A stretch of DNA of 64,000 bases, taken from an uncultured Akkermansia sp. (GTDB lineage Bacteria; Verrucomicrobiota; Verrucomicrobiia; Verrucomicrobiales; Akkermansiaceae). The position numbers were made by a program, and so were the translations under genes. Location of the stretch: contig CAJKMG010000001.1 in NCBI GenBank assembly GCA_905200945.1, positions 62,001 through 126,000 of the forward strand, given 5' to 3'. Positions within the stretch are counted from its first letter, which is position 1. Each line of letters starts with the position of its first letter. Shown in pieces: positions 33,382-42,569 of the stretch. The notes beneath the pieces are model-generated. The model saw nothing but the letters and a program-made list of their open reading frames with translations. It made no database searches and was not told the origin of the DNA.

Positions 33382-33897
33382 ATGATGCGTCCTCTTTTTA
33401 CCTCTTTTTCTGCAGCCTGCTGCTCCCTCGGCATACTTACGCTGGCTCAGTGCGGCGGAAGCAGTTCCGATGCCGAAGGCCTGGCGCCTTCCACCATCGG
33501 CAACAAGGTGCTAAACATGCAGGTAACAGGCATTACGGATGCCGCCATAACACTTCCCGCCATTTTTGACATAACCACCGGTGATAACGGGGCGTTCATC
33601 GTCCAGACACAAGGGGAAGACATGAACATGTGGAACGGGGCAGGCATTTATTCCTATACCAAAACCGGGAAAAACACGGCGGAACTGAGTCTGTCCTACA
33701 ACAGAAACAGCGGTTCATCCTCAGAACCCAACACCCTCATGAGCACCATCAGGATTCCCCAATTAACCTTTGAGAACGCCACTCATGCTTCTTCCGGAGA
33801 AGGCGGCGCCAGCATTTCCTACATGCAAGCGGAAGACAGGACGCCCATCCCCATCGACGGCATCACCATCAGCGTCAATATCGTATCCCAGTCTTAA
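33382..33897 (+). CDS. small Cys-Gly-Gly lipoprotein (paralogue family member 2)
   Basis: The 171-residue protein has a lipoprotein signal (MMRPLFTSFSAACCSLGIL, lipobox LAQCGG). A Ser/Ala linker is followed by a beta-rich domain with IYSYTKTGKNTAELSLSYN. This Tyr-x-Tyr-x-x-x-Gly-x-Asn pattern matches the lipoprotein at 6414. The ATG at 33382 or 33385 is equally good. It is followed after 27 bp by a similar lipoprotein gene and they end at a strong terminator, so they form an operon. The function is unknown. Confidence 0.75.
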   Translation: MMRPLFTSFSAACCSLGILTLAQCGGSSSDAEGLAPSTIGNKVLNMQVTGITDAAITLPAIFDITTGDNGAFIVQTQGEDMNMWNGAGIYSYTKTGKNTAELSLSYNRNSGSSSEPNTLMSTIRIPQLTFENATHASSGEGGASISYMQAEDRTPIPIDGITISVNIVSQS

Positions 33898-33924
33898 CAA
33901 AATCAACCTTCTATTCATCAAGAC

Positions 33925-34407
33925 ATGAATTCCCGCCTTTATATTCCCGCTTTAATTACTCTCGGGCTGGGGCTCCTCTCCGGCTGCGGCGGATCCAGTT
34001 CCAACGAACAGGCCTACCTGCCCACCGGTCTTCAGCGTACGTTGGACATTACGCTTCCGGACGGCAAGCCTTACATCTTCTCCTTCATCATAGCCTCAGA
34101 AACCACCGCCACCATTTACACCGGAACCAGCCCGTCTGCCTCAACAGCATCCCTGCATGTAGTCAACTACAAACCAGCTTCCGATTCGGCGGAACAGATA
34201 GGTTTTTACTGGTCGTCCAATGACGGGGAAACAACCTCCAATCTGGACGCTTTCGTCGTCCTGTATAATCCCCAAAACATCTCCAAGGGCCTTGGTTCAG
34301 CCACTTGCAGCGTCAGAGACGCCGAATATACTGAAACGGAAACCCAGCAGGATAACTGCCAGGCGGTCATCAGGGACTTCAGAGTACCCCCCAGCTCTGA
34401 TCAATAA
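33925..34407 (+). CDS. small Cys-Gly-Gly lipoprotein (paralogue family member 3)
   Basis: The 160-residue protein starts MNSRLYIPALITLGLGLLSG followed by CGGSSSNEQ, a clear lipobox (LLSGC). The beta-rich body includes TIYTGTSPSASTASLHVVNY, a weaker version of the family pattern. Two cysteines (in SATCSVRD and DNCQAV) may form a disulfide. It is the second gene of the lipoprotein operon and is followed by a terminator. The function is unknown. Confidence 0.75.
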   Translation: MNSRLYIPALITLGLGLLSGCGGSSSNEQAYLPTGLQRTLDITLPDGKPYIFSFIIASETTATIYTGTSPSASTASLHVVNYKPASDSAEQIGFYWSSNDGETTSNLDAFVVLYNPQNISKGLGSATCSVRDAEYTETETQQDNCQAVIRDFRVPPSSDQ

Positions 34408-34424
34408 ACCCTTTTTTCATACCT

Positions 34425-34459
34425 CCCTTCCCGCTTCCATGGCGGGAAGGGATTTTTTT
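34425..34459 (+). terminator. Rho-independent terminator of the lipoprotein operon
   Basis: CCCTTCCCGC / GCGGGAAGGG forms a 10-bp stem followed by A and seven T, 17 bp after the second lipoprotein stop. Confidence 0.93.
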
Positions 34460-34573
34460 ATCCCAGTATCTCTTCCTGCCGGAACAGATACGAACTTTCC
34501 CCCAGACCGCCGGCAAAGGCGGACATGCCGGAACGCAGATAAAACCGGGAAGCAGATCACGAAGCCCCGTCAC

Positions 34574-35719
34574 TTACTTGAGCACCTTCCCTATGGGGCG
34601 GCAGGCGGAAAAGGCAACCGGGATGGAGGAAAGAAGAACACACCCCGCCAGGGAAATTCCCAGCAGCCACAAATCCTGCCGTATATCGGCATAAGTCAGA
34701 ACGGAGTTTCCCAACTTAAAGAATTCCCCCAATACGATTCTCTGGGTTTTCATGAACGCCCAGACAGCTCCCATAAAGGAAAGGCCAATCAGAAACGCGT
34801 TTTCCACGATAAACGCCATAATCAGCAGTACAGGGCGCACCCCGAAGCTCTTCATCAGCGTATAGACATATTCATTCTGACGGAATTCCATAGATGCCAG
34901 GGCTGTAAGCAGAATTCCGACAATCACCGCGATGCCGAGGGAAAAACCCGTCCTGCACTCTGTCTGATTGCCCATCAGCACTTCCAGCCTGTCAAGCAGC
35001 CCCACGTGAGTCTGAACCATGGTCATGCTGCCGTCATAACGCACCATGTTATTCAGCACTTCTTCTATGCTCCGAATGCGGGCCGCCGTCATTTCATGAA
35101 CCCGGATGATGTAGCGGCAATTCTCCATGGGAGCCTCCTGTCCGGAACTGAAGGTTCCTTCCGGGGCCAAAATGACTCCGGAAGGATACAGCCTGCCCAG
35201 CAAATGCCCCTCCGGCAGAGGAGAGGCATTCAGGGAAAAATCAAAATCCGCTATGGTAACCGTACAAGGGCCCGCCTGCAACGGGCTCCGGGAAGGATTG
35301 TACAGGAGGACGGTCGCCACGTCCTCCAACCCGAGCTCGGAAAGAAAGGAACAGGACTCCATATTGTATTCCAGAATAGGGAATACTGTCTTGCCCACGC
35401 GCGCCACACCCGCGCGGGCATCATTCAGCACCAGGACATCGCAGCCATACAACGACGGCAATTCATGCTGCAGCAAATTTTTCTTGGAAGGATCCCCGTC
35501 ACGCACAGTATCAAAAACAATAATCAGATCCGCCCCGTTCTTCCTGATTTCATCATGCAGCATTTTGGCGGAGAGGACATAATTTGCAAGAAAAGAGAGT
35601 GCGCACAGGGAAAGGAAAAAAGCCACCAGAATCCGGGAAAGGGGACTGGCCGGACGTTCTTTCCAACGGTGGAGAGTATCTTTAAAAAGATACAGACAGG
35701 TTAAAATCAATGATTTCAT
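34574..35719 (-). CDS. FtsX/MacB-type ABC transporter permease
   Basis: The 381-residue permease has an N-terminal helix (ILVAFFLSLCALSFLANYVL), a large periplasmic domain (about 50-245), and three C-terminal helices (FSLGIAVIVGILLTALASME, LIMAFIVENAFLIGLSFMG and LWLLGISLAGCVLLSSIPV). This is the layout of MacB/LolC-type permeases. Such proteins move lipoproteins or extrude substrates by mechanotransmission. It overlaps the ATPase gene by 38 bp and completes an HlyD-ATPase-permease operon. Confidence 0.75.
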   Translation of the reverse strand: MKSLILTCLYLFKDTLHRWKERPASPLSRILVAFFLSLCALSFLANYVLSAKMLHDEIRKNGADLIIVFDTVRDGDPSKKNLLQHELPSLYGCDVLVLNDARAGVARVGKTVFPILEYNMESCSFLSELGLEDVATVLLYNPSRSPLQAGPCTVTIADFDFSLNASPLPEGHLLGRLYPSGVILAPEGTFSSGQEAPMENCRYIIRVHEMTAARIRSIEEVLNNMVRYDGSMTMVQTHVGLLDRLEVLMGNQTECRTGFSLGIAVIVGILLTALASMEFRQNEYVYTLMKSFGVRPVLLIMAFIVENAFLIGLSFMGAVWAFMKTQRIVLGEFFKLGNSVLTYADIRQDLWLLGISLAGCVLLSSIPVAFSACRPIGKVLK

Positions 35720-36314
35720 GAGTCAGGTCGAACAGCCGGGAATCATGCGTGCTTAAAATGCAAATTTTGTCAGATGGATATTCCCTGATCAAATTCTTAA
35801 TGATTTCCGTATTTCCGTCATCCAGGCCGGAGGTAGGTTCATCCAGCAGCAGCACATCGGAATCCTTCATCATCGTTCGGGCAAGAGCCGCCCGCTGGGC
35901 CTGGCCGCCGGATAAACTCCCCGCCTTTTTATGCCTCAGAGATTCCAGGCCCAGGCGGGTAATCAAATCATCCGCCCTCCGCGTCCACTGTTTTTTAGGC
36001 AGCATGGCCATTTCCGCGCATAATTGAAGATTTCTCTCCACCGTAGCCAGGGGAAGGAGATTAAGCCCCTGGAACATGTAACTCACCTCCTTGCGCCGGT
36101 AGAGGGAATCCGCCTGAACCTTCCGGCGGGGAGTAATTACACGCCCGCGCTGCGGGCTCAGATACCCCGCCAGAATCTTTAGCAGAGTTGTTTTCCCGCA
36201 TCCGGAATACCCCTTTAAAATGGTGATTCCGGAAGTGAACACCCTGTTGTAATTTTCAAAAATCCACTGCTTGCCTGAATAACTGAAACAGACTGATTCG
36301 CATAGCAATTTCAT
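35682..36314 (-). CDS. ABC transporter ATPase (LolD/MacB type)
   Basis: The 210-residue ATPase powers the adjacent permease. Walker A is GYSGCGKTT (35-43), the Q-loop is MFQGLN, the signature is LSGGQAQR (134-141) and Walker B with the catalytic Glu is VLLLDEPTSGLD. The H-loop is ILSTHDSR. It is close in size to LolD. The start overlaps the stop of the HlyD-like gene by 4 bp, and the end overlaps the permease, so all three are translationally coupled. Confidence 0.9.
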   Translation of the reverse strand: MKLLCESVCFSYSGKQWIFENYNRVFTSGITILKGYSGCGKTTLLKILAGYLSPQRGRVITPRRKVQADSLYRRKEVSYMFQGLNLLPLATVERNLQLCAEMAMLPKKQWTRRADDLITRLGLESLRHKKAGSLSGGQAQRAALARTMMKDSDVLLLDEPTSGLDDGNTEIIKNLIREYPSDKICILSTHDSRLFDLTHEIIDFNLSVSF

Positions 36315-37366
36315 TTTTTTCGAACGATCAATTCCGTTTCCCCATTCACCACCAGCTCCAGATCCGGACGCACTTTTTCAAGAAGTTCCTGCCAGGACGA
36401 ACATTTTTTTCCTTCCGGCAGGGAAGCCAGTCTCACCTTGTTGAGATGAAACACTTCACCCTGCGGCATGTAATAAAGACGGGCCGTGCAGTTGGACCCC
36501 AGCATGGAATGGGCGCGTTCATGCTCTTGACGGGGCAGGCGGAAAAAATACGCCAGCAATTCCCCACCGCCGGAAATATTCTTCTCCACCCGTTTGAAGG
36601 CAAAAACACCCTTTAGGGCGGAACCGTCACCCAAGGGGACGGACAGGGAAAGGGATTCCGGAGGCAGATTCGTCAAGTCAGGATCCGAGATGGAAATGGT
36701 CAGATAATAAGAGGAGTCATCGCACACGGTCGCAATCGGGGACGCGGCATCCATGTACAGGGATACGCTGTTATCCGACGGCATGGAAAACTGGTACTGC
36801 AGTTTCCCGTCAAAAGGCATTCTTAAAATATATTTTTCCTCCTTCTTGCGAAAATCCAGACGCGGCTTGTCTTCCACCAGGGACAACTCTTTTTTGGAAA
36901 GCTCAATTTTGTCTTTCAATGCCCGGATGGCTCTTTCCCCTCCTTCCGCCTGCTTGCTGGCGTATTGCCGTTCCTCCCTCGTCAGAGAAGAATAAAATTC
37001 TATCTCTTCAAGCTGTTTCTCCAGCTTTGATAACTCTTCCTCTTTGGAAATGCGGTCCTTCAGGATTTTGACCTCCAGCTCCTTGCGCTCCAGTTCAATT
37101 TCATCTTCATTGACTGTCGCAATAATGGTATCCTTTTGAACGCGCCCGTCCGCGGGAATCCAGTTGCTGACAATTCCATCCGCCGGCATGACAAAGGAAC
37201 GCAGCCTCTCCGGGACAATCTTGGCGCGAAAAGTCTTGATAAAACAGGCATCTTGCGATGCCGCCATATCAATTCCCCGGTCGGCCGATTCCGCATTCCA
37301 GCCGCAAAGAGCCAAGACCGGGCACAACCAGATGCCCCAAAGACATTTCTTTGCCCTTCCGACCAT
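36311..37366 (-). CDS. HlyD-family periplasmic adaptor protein
   Basis: The 351-residue protein would link the inner-membrane ABC pump to an outer channel. It has a signal or anchor (WGIWLCPVLALCGWNAES), then a lipoyl/barrel-like half (RSFVMPADGIVSNWIPADGR, where VMPADG is typical). A coiled-coil hairpin follows (ELERKELEVKILKDRISKEE...) and then the returning barrel half (ILRMPFDGKLQYQFS). It heads a three-gene operon with the ABC ATPase and permease. ATG 37366 is used, since the longer form would precede the anchor with an odd extension. A lipoprotein gene lies 64 bp upstream on the same strand. Confidence 0.75.
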   Translation of the reverse strand: MVGRAKKCLWGIWLCPVLALCGWNAESADRGIDMAASQDACFIKTFRAKIVPERLRSFVMPADGIVSNWIPADGRVQKDTIIATVNEDEIELERKELEVKILKDRISKEEELSKLEKQLEEIEFYSSLTREERQYASKQAEGGERAIRALKDKIELSKKELSLVEDKPRLDFRKKEEKYILRMPFDGKLQYQFSMPSDNSVSLYMDAASPIATVCDDSSYYLTISISDPDLTNLPPESLSLSVPLGDGSALKGVFAFKRVEKNISGGGELLAYFFRLPRQEHERAHSMLGSNCTARLYYMPQGEVFHLNKVRLASLPEGKKCSSWQELLEKVRPDLELVVNGETELIVRKK

Positions 37367-37430
37367 AATTTCAAACAGGCTCCGCCCCTCCGTTACACGG
37401 CAGCAAAGCCCCGCCATAAATGATCAGGCC

Positions 37431-37985
37431 TCAGATTACCGTGTAGCTCACCGTTCCTTCCGTAGCATTCCAGTTCTGCGCTTCTACCTCGCCATCGTCC
37501 CCCTCAGCGGGCACCTGGTAAGTGATGGAGCCGGTAAACGTCCCGCCGCAGCTCTCACGCTCATCGGAGGAGTTAAAGGAAATATTAGCATCTATAAAGG
37601 CCTTGTCCCTGTTTGTCACGACAATCGGACCCGGAGCCGTCCACTGCCCGGAAGTAATCGTGAAGTTTCCCCTCAGAATAGCGGATGATCCCGTCCTGCG
37701 GTACACTACGGAAGCAATGTTCATAGGAGCACTTTCATTACTGCTTGCCGCATTAATGCTTACCTGGGGAAGATCCGAACCATTGCCCGTCAGTTTGACG
37801 ATAATATTCCACGGCCCTAACCCATCTTCCGTGGAAAGAGAAGCGCTCAAGTCCAGCATGGTGCCGGAAGGAAGGCTTTCCCCGTCACCGCTGCTGCCGC
37901 TGCCTCCGCAGGAGAAAAGTCCAAAGGACAAAGCTGCCGCGGAAAGGGAAGATAATACGCACCTGTTCGTCAATCGGGAAAACAT
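37431..37985 (-). CDS. small Cys-Gly-Gly lipoprotein (paralogue family member 4)
   Basis: The 184-residue protein has the signal MFSRLTNRCVLSSLSAAALS and lipobox LFSCGGSG, followed by a Gly/Ser linker. The beta-rich body with ASVVYRRTGSSAILRGNFT resembles the core pattern of the other three. Two cysteines are lacking except in ESCGGTF. ATG 37985 starts the signal peptide; the frame extends much further upstream without one. It may be co-transcribed with the HlyD-ABC-FtsX operon downstream, which would make it a candidate substrate or partner of that transporter; this is inference. Confidence 0.7.
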   Translation of the reverse strand: MFSRLTNRCVLSSLSAAALSFGLFSCGGSGSSGDGESLPSGTMLDLSASLSTEDGLGPWNIIVKLTGNGSDLPQVSINAASSNESAPMNIASVVYRRTGSSAILRGNFTITSGQWTAPGPIVVTNRDKAFIDANISFNSSDERESCGGTFTGSITYQVPAEGDDGEVEAQNWNATEGTVSYTVI

Positions 37986-38182
37986 AAAGAAAAAGATTTT
38001 CTTCAAGGATAATGATTCCGTACGGCTCGTCAACACATAAATAAAAGAATATTCTGGGGGGTCGTTCCGTTTTTTTTCGGGACGCCCCGGAGCCTGCGGT
38101 CCGCATCCATTTCCCCGACACGCACACCGGATTTTCCGTCTTGCGGAGGAAATACAGGCGCCAATCCCGCAGACCGCAAACA

Positions 38183-41100
38183 TCATCCGGCCCTTTCCAG
38201 CCTGCGCTTGAGGACGCGGCCTGTGACCAGCAGGGGGGCCGCCCCCATCAGGAACAGAAACAGGGAATCCTTCCATGGGGTGGGGACCGTTCCGTCATCC
38301 GCGCTGTATCCGGAATCCCCCGGAAGCTTCCCGGCGTCTCCCCAGGGCAGCGGCTGACGGCGGGCCAGAAAAATTTCCGGCCTGTCCAGGGCATCCCGGC
38401 TGACGCGCTGAATCTCGGCGGATTCGTCCAGCATCACAACACGGTCATTGACATAGAAAGATTTGACGGACGGGCGGCCCTTACCCAGGAGTTCCAATTC
38501 CGCAATAGTCCGCTTGTAGCTTTTTTCCGAGCCGTCAAGAGCAGCCCTCCGCACCTGCCGGACAGCGGCTTTGGCCTGTTCCGGGCCATCCGCTCCAATA
38601 GCGGCAATGTGGAGCAGAGCCATCTTGAGCAGCTTGAATTCTTCAAATTCCCTGTCATCCAGATGAGGGCGTTCCTTCAGGGCGTCCACTTTCTCCTGAA
38701 TGATTTCACGCTCCCTCTCCCATACATTCCTGGACGCCTGATCCACCACCATCATTTCAAAGGAGTAGCGCAAAGGGCAGAATTCCGCCACCAGCGGCAC
38801 GCGCCCCGGCTTGAGGCGCCCGTGTTCATCCGTACGGTGGGCGGACCACGGAATGAACTGGTTCATTTCATCAAAGTGGACAATGGCTCCGGCCATCAGT
38901 ATCTGGGGTATCAGAAGCAGAGGCACCATGTTAAGCGCCGCCCTCTCCGTCCTGGCGAAGACGGAGACCAGCAGTGACAGGCTTACGCCGACGAAAGCCG
39001 TCAGGGTCATCGTCCCCAGGTAAATCAGGAACATCTCATGGATTTCCAGAATGGAGTTCCCCACCCACAGGAACAGGGCGGACTGCACGGCGGAGAGCCC
39101 CGTCAGCACCAGGGCCTTCGCAAGAACATAACCGGTCACGAACACCTTGGCGTTGCTCTCCCTTTTGAGCAGGGCACGGTCTTTAAGCACTTCGCTGGCA
39201 GCCCCGGTCAGGCCGAAAAACATGGCCACAATGGTCGCCAGGAACAGGTAGGAAGGTATGTGAAGGGCCGTGGCAAACGTGTATTCCGGGCTGGAAGAGG
39301 CGCGCAGGGTCACGGAAATCAGCAGTGCCAGAACCGGACCTTCCAGCAACATGGTGTACAACCCCATGCGGCTTCGCACGCGCCCCAGGAAGGTGCGCAC
39401 GGCCCAGATGCGGAAAAGCCGCCAGAGCTGCATGACGCTGCGCCTGGGGACGGGGGGAAATTCCAGCGTACCCTCATACAGCGTCCTGGGGGCGCCCCCT
39501 TCATGATGATGCCCCATCACGTTGCGGAACCGGTAGCCTTCAAAACGCTCCTGCCACAGGCGGGGATGCTGCCGTCTGCGGCGGTCATGCCAGGAAAGGG
39601 GGGCTTCCAGCACTTCAAACACGTAGTCCGCGCCTCCGGCCGTCCGCGCCTCCTCGGAAACGTCAATGGCCATGTCCGCAGCAGCCTTCCGGAAATACCG
39701 CATCATGCCCGGCACGTCCCCCCAGTAAGCCATCTGGCCGCCGTGATCCAGCACCAGCACTTTGTGGAACTGGTTCAGAATAGCCGTGCTGGGCCGATGC
39801 ATGGTGGCGATTACCATTTTATCGCGGCTCATGCTCTGCATGGTCTGCATGACCAGCTTGGCATCTGACGTGGACAGGCCGCTGATAGGCTCGTCCAGCA
39901 GGAAAACGTCCGCAATGCCCGCCAGGTCAAGCCCCAGGTTCAGGCGCGTGCGCTCCCCGTCCGAAATAGTGCGGGCGTTCATCTCACCTACGCGGCGGGA
40001 AGCGATGTGCGTCAGACCCAGGAATTTCAAAATAGCATTTACGCGCCTGACGCGTTCCGACCGGCTCAGCCGCGGACGGCGTATAATGGTGGCCTGGGAA
40101 ATGTGTTCGGAAACGCTCATGGCCGCATCCAGAATATCCTCCCGGGGAATGAAAGCGATATAAGGACGGATGAGATCCGGGGCGCTGTACAGAAGCTGGT
40201 TGTTGTAACGGATGCAGCCCCGGGTGGGCGGCAGCTGGCCGGCCAGCATGGAGAGCAGCGTGCTTTTCCCGGACCCGCTGGGCCCCAGGATGCACACCAT
40301 TTCCCCGCGTTTCACGGTCAGGTCGATATTGTCCAGCACGCGTCCGGAGCGCAGAAATTCCTTAGTCACCCCCTCCACGCTGAGGGTCCTGATCGCATGG
40401 TATTCTTCATCCAGCACCCCGGCGGAAAAACGGCAGCGCAGCGCGTGATAAACGTTCAGATGCACCACGTCCCCATCCCTCAGGGAGACCCTTCCCCGGA
40501 CGAGACGGCCATTAAGCAGCAGAGGCATGGAGGCCTCCACCACTTCCAGCCAGCCGGAATTGGTAGCGCTGGAAAAAGAAACCTCCAGAACCGCACCGGG
40601 AGCCAGTCCGGGCGTCAGCAGCATGTCTCCCTTGCGCGCTTTTTCCGGCAGATTGGTCACCCGCAGCTTGCGGGTGCCGGGATCCAGGCGGAAGCGGCGC
40701 CCGATGTCCGACATGGAATTCTGCACCTCTCCCATGGAGAAAGGCCCTTCCCCGTCCAGCGTGAAGGAGGAGTAATAAGCCATGCGCACGCTTTCACCGG
40801 GGTACAGACGGCACCCGTCAACCGCGAATTCCACCTCCGGCCTCAGCACTTCCGCCTCGCATTCCAGTCCCATGTTCACGCGCACCTCGCTGGCTCGGGA
40901 ACGCACCCGGCTGATTTGCAGAGAGCCGCCGTCCAGGGAAATATAGCATACTTCCTGTTTGCCCGAACGCTTGCAGTTCAGAAAAAACGAGAAGTCCTCA
41001 AAGCTCAGCGGACCGGACGGCAGCAGCACCACCTGCCCGTTGGTCAGCGGCATCACCCCGCCAGGCGGCAAATGGCGCCCGCGCACAACGATAGGGCGGC

Positions 41101-41719
41101 CGCCGTCGTTTACCACCAGCACCAGGCGGGAACACCGGATCAGGCGGAAGGAAATGCCCTTGTCCTGCTCCGGAAGGGATACCTCCGCGCCGATGCCGGA
41201 GGAAAAACTGACACTATATGCCGGCTCCTGGGCTTCCACGTCCGGCGTCATCAGCAGCTGCCTCAAGTGGTTTGCCGTTCCCGGCAGTTCCAGACCGTAC
41301 GTCACCTGGTCAAACAGCTCCCCGGTCATGCGGGAATCTCCCGTATTAATCAGCAGGGAGAGCACCTCCAGCGCTATCGTCATGCGTTCCGTTTCATCCC
41401 TGCCGGAAGCGGCGGAGGCCAAGACATCCGCCACCGTCAGGTTGGCCCTCATGGATCGCTCGAAACGGGTGGAAAGCCAGCGGTGCTCCACCTCCGGAAA
41501 AGTATAGCGCAGAATATCCAGGGCGGCGTCCGCATCACGGGCGCTCAAATGGCGGCGCCCGCTCAAAATAGTAGCGAACAAATCCACCAGCGTGCCGGCA
41601 TGCACTTTCATGGAGCCGTCGTCACGGCGCAGCCACGGTACGTAGGCGCCCAACGTCCTGACCAGATTCAGCCTCCAGTGAATCAGCTTGGAAGGAATGT
41701 CAAAAAACCATTGGATCAT
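38183..41719 (-). CDS. very large TerB-like/ABC-2 transporter fusion
   Basis: The 1178-residue protein combines several parts. Residues 40-165 are helical and resemble TerB-like domains. Residues 165-430 are beta-rich sensor or FHA-like repeats (GLECEAEVLRPEVEFAVDGC; MPLLLNGRLVRGRVSLRDGD). The ABC ATPase has Walker A GPSGSGKST near 477, a variant signature ISDGERTRLNLGL and LLDEPISGLS. An ABC-2-type transmembrane region of about six helices follows (PVLALLISVTLRA, SYLFLATIVAMFFGL, MFLIYLGTMTLTAFVGVSLSL and others). A charged loop and one final helix (FLFLMGAAPLLVTGRVL) close it. This order resembles FHA-ABC exporters of the ABCG type. No substrate is evident. ATG 41719 starts MIQWFFDIPSKLIHW. 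Confidence 0.75.
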   Translation of the reverse strand: MIQWFFDIPSKLIHWRLNLVRTLGAYVPWLRRDDGSMKVHAGTLVDLFATILSGRRHLSARDADAALDILRYTFPEVEHRWLSTRFERSMRANLTVADVLASAASGRDETERMTIALEVLSLLINTGDSRMTGELFDQVTYGLELPGTANHLRQLLMTPDVEAQEPAYSVSFSSGIGAEVSLPEQDKGISFRLIRCSRLVLVVNDGGRPIVVRGRHLPPGGVMPLTNGQVVLLPSGPLSFEDFSFFLNCKRSGKQEVCYISLDGGSLQISRVRSRASEVRVNMGLECEAEVLRPEVEFAVDGCRLYPGESVRMAYYSSFTLDGEGPFSMGEVQNSMSDIGRRFRLDPGTRKLRVTNLPEKARKGDMLLTPGLAPGAVLEVSFSSATNSGWLEVVEASMPLLLNGRLVRGRVSLRDGDVVHLNVYHALRCRFSAGVLDEEYHAIRTLSVEGVTKEFLRSGRVLDNIDLTVKRGEMVCILGPSGSGKSTLLSMLAGQLPPTRGCIRYNNQLLYSAPDLIRPYIAFIPREDILDAAMSVSEHISQATIIRRPRLSRSERVRRVNAILKFLGLTHIASRRVGEMNARTISDGERTRLNLGLDLAGIADVFLLDEPISGLSTSDAKLVMQTMQSMSRDKMVIATMHRPSTAILNQFHKVLVLDHGGQMAYWGDVPGMMRYFRKAAADMAIDVSEEARTAGGADYVFEVLEAPLSWHDRRRRQHPRLWQERFEGYRFRNVMGHHHEGGAPRTLYEGTLEFPPVPRRSVMQLWRLFRIWAVRTFLGRVRSRMGLYTMLLEGPVLALLISVTLRASSSPEYTFATALHIPSYLFLATIVAMFFGLTGAASEVLKDRALLKRESNAKVFVTGYVLAKALVLTGLSAVQSALFLWVGNSILEIHEMFLIYLGTMTLTAFVGVSLSLLVSVFARTERAALNMVPLLLIPQILMAGAIVHFDEMNQFIPWSAHRTDEHGRLKPGRVPLVAEFCPLRYSFEMMVVDQASRNVWEREREIIQEKVDALKERPHLDDREFEEFKLLKMALLHIAAIGADGPEQAKAAVRQVRRAALDGSEKSYKRTIAELELLGKGRPSVKSFYVNDRVVMLDESAEIQRVSRDALDRPEIFLARRQPLPWGDAGKLPGDSGYSADDGTVPTPWKDSLFLFLMGAAPLLVTGRVLKRRLERAG

Positions 41720-41911
41720 GCCCGGGAACGCGTTGCCGGAACCAGTAGTACAGGGATTCCCTCCCTATCTCAAGCGCAACCGGAATTTCACGGAGAAATG
41801 ACAATATTTTCTACAGCTTTATCTTGCAATAGGTCCGGAGGAAGTATAGTTCTGTCCAATGTTCATGCTTTCCGCGTGAAAGCTAGCCAAATACATCAAC
41901 ATTATCACAAC

Positions 41912-42334
41912 ATGGATATTTTAGTTTCTACTCTTTGTGACTTCGCCGCCGACTACCAGGGCAAGCTCTGCATCCAGGGCGGTTTTGATTCCCTGGTCGC
42001 CCGCCAGTTCCCGGTCGTGCATCCTGTCTGCGCCGTTGCCCTGCGCATCTGCCTCACTCCTGAAGACGAAGGCACGCACGAACTGGGCCTGAGCATCGTT
42101 GATGCCGACGGCACGCCGCTGGACAAGGAACGTATGCCCATCAAGATCAATTTCCCGGTTCCCGCTTTCCCGGAAGGAGCCTCCTTCTTCACCCGCAACC
42201 TGATCATGAACTTCCAGGGACTGCGTTTTGAAAAGCCGGGCAACTACTCCATCGACCTGACGGTTGACGGCGAGCTCGCCTCCCGCGTGCCTTTCCGCGT
42301 GGTTCAGGTTCAGGAAGAAGCCGCACAGGCTTAA
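41912..42334 (+). CDS. DUF6941-like small cytoplasmic protein
   Basis: The 140-residue protein has no signal and is predicted to be a beta-sandwich: CIQGGFDSLVARQFPVVHPV near the start, then a repeated strand pattern (LRICLTPEDEGTHELGLSIV; SIDLTVDGELASRVPFRVVQ). It fits the DUF6941 family, which is widespread but uncharacterised. The ATG at 41912 follows a region with CTTGCA-N16-TATAGT, a weak promoter candidate. It is monocistronic, with a terminator directly behind it, and divergent from the large ABC gene. Confidence 0.75.
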   Translation: MDILVSTLCDFAADYQGKLCIQGGFDSLVARQFPVVHPVCAVALRICLTPEDEGTHELGLSIVDADGTPLDKERMPIKINFPVPAFPEGASFFTRNLIMNFQGLRFEKPGNYSIDLTVDGELASRVPFRVVQVQEEAAQA

Positions 42335-42353
42335 GCAACCTCCCCTTTCCATC

Positions 42354-42388
42354 AAACCGCCTTCCGTTCACCCGGCAGGCGGTTTTTT
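42354..42388 (+). terminator. Rho-independent terminator after the DUF6941-like gene
   Basis: AAACCGCCT / AGGCGGTTT stem (9 bp, 14-nt loop) ending in six T, 19 bp after the stop. Confidence 0.88.
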
Positions 42389-42569
42389 ATTGGCGCGGAC
42401 GGCCACCCGGAGGAGCGGAACAATCCGGCCCCGGTTTCATGTTACCTGAAAACCGCAACGCCTGGCCCCGGCCTAAAAGAAAGGATGCCCGGCTTTTTGC
42501 GTCCTCCTTCCCCCTTTTTCATTGCGGTTCCGCACCGGATTGGCCATGATGCGGACTGCTCCAACCGCC

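Noticed and set aside
38056..38094. Hairpin-like GGGG...CCCC around an eight-T stretch downstream of the large ABC gene
   Set aside because: The pairing is interrupted by mismatches and bulges and the T-run is in the loop, so it is not a credible terminator.
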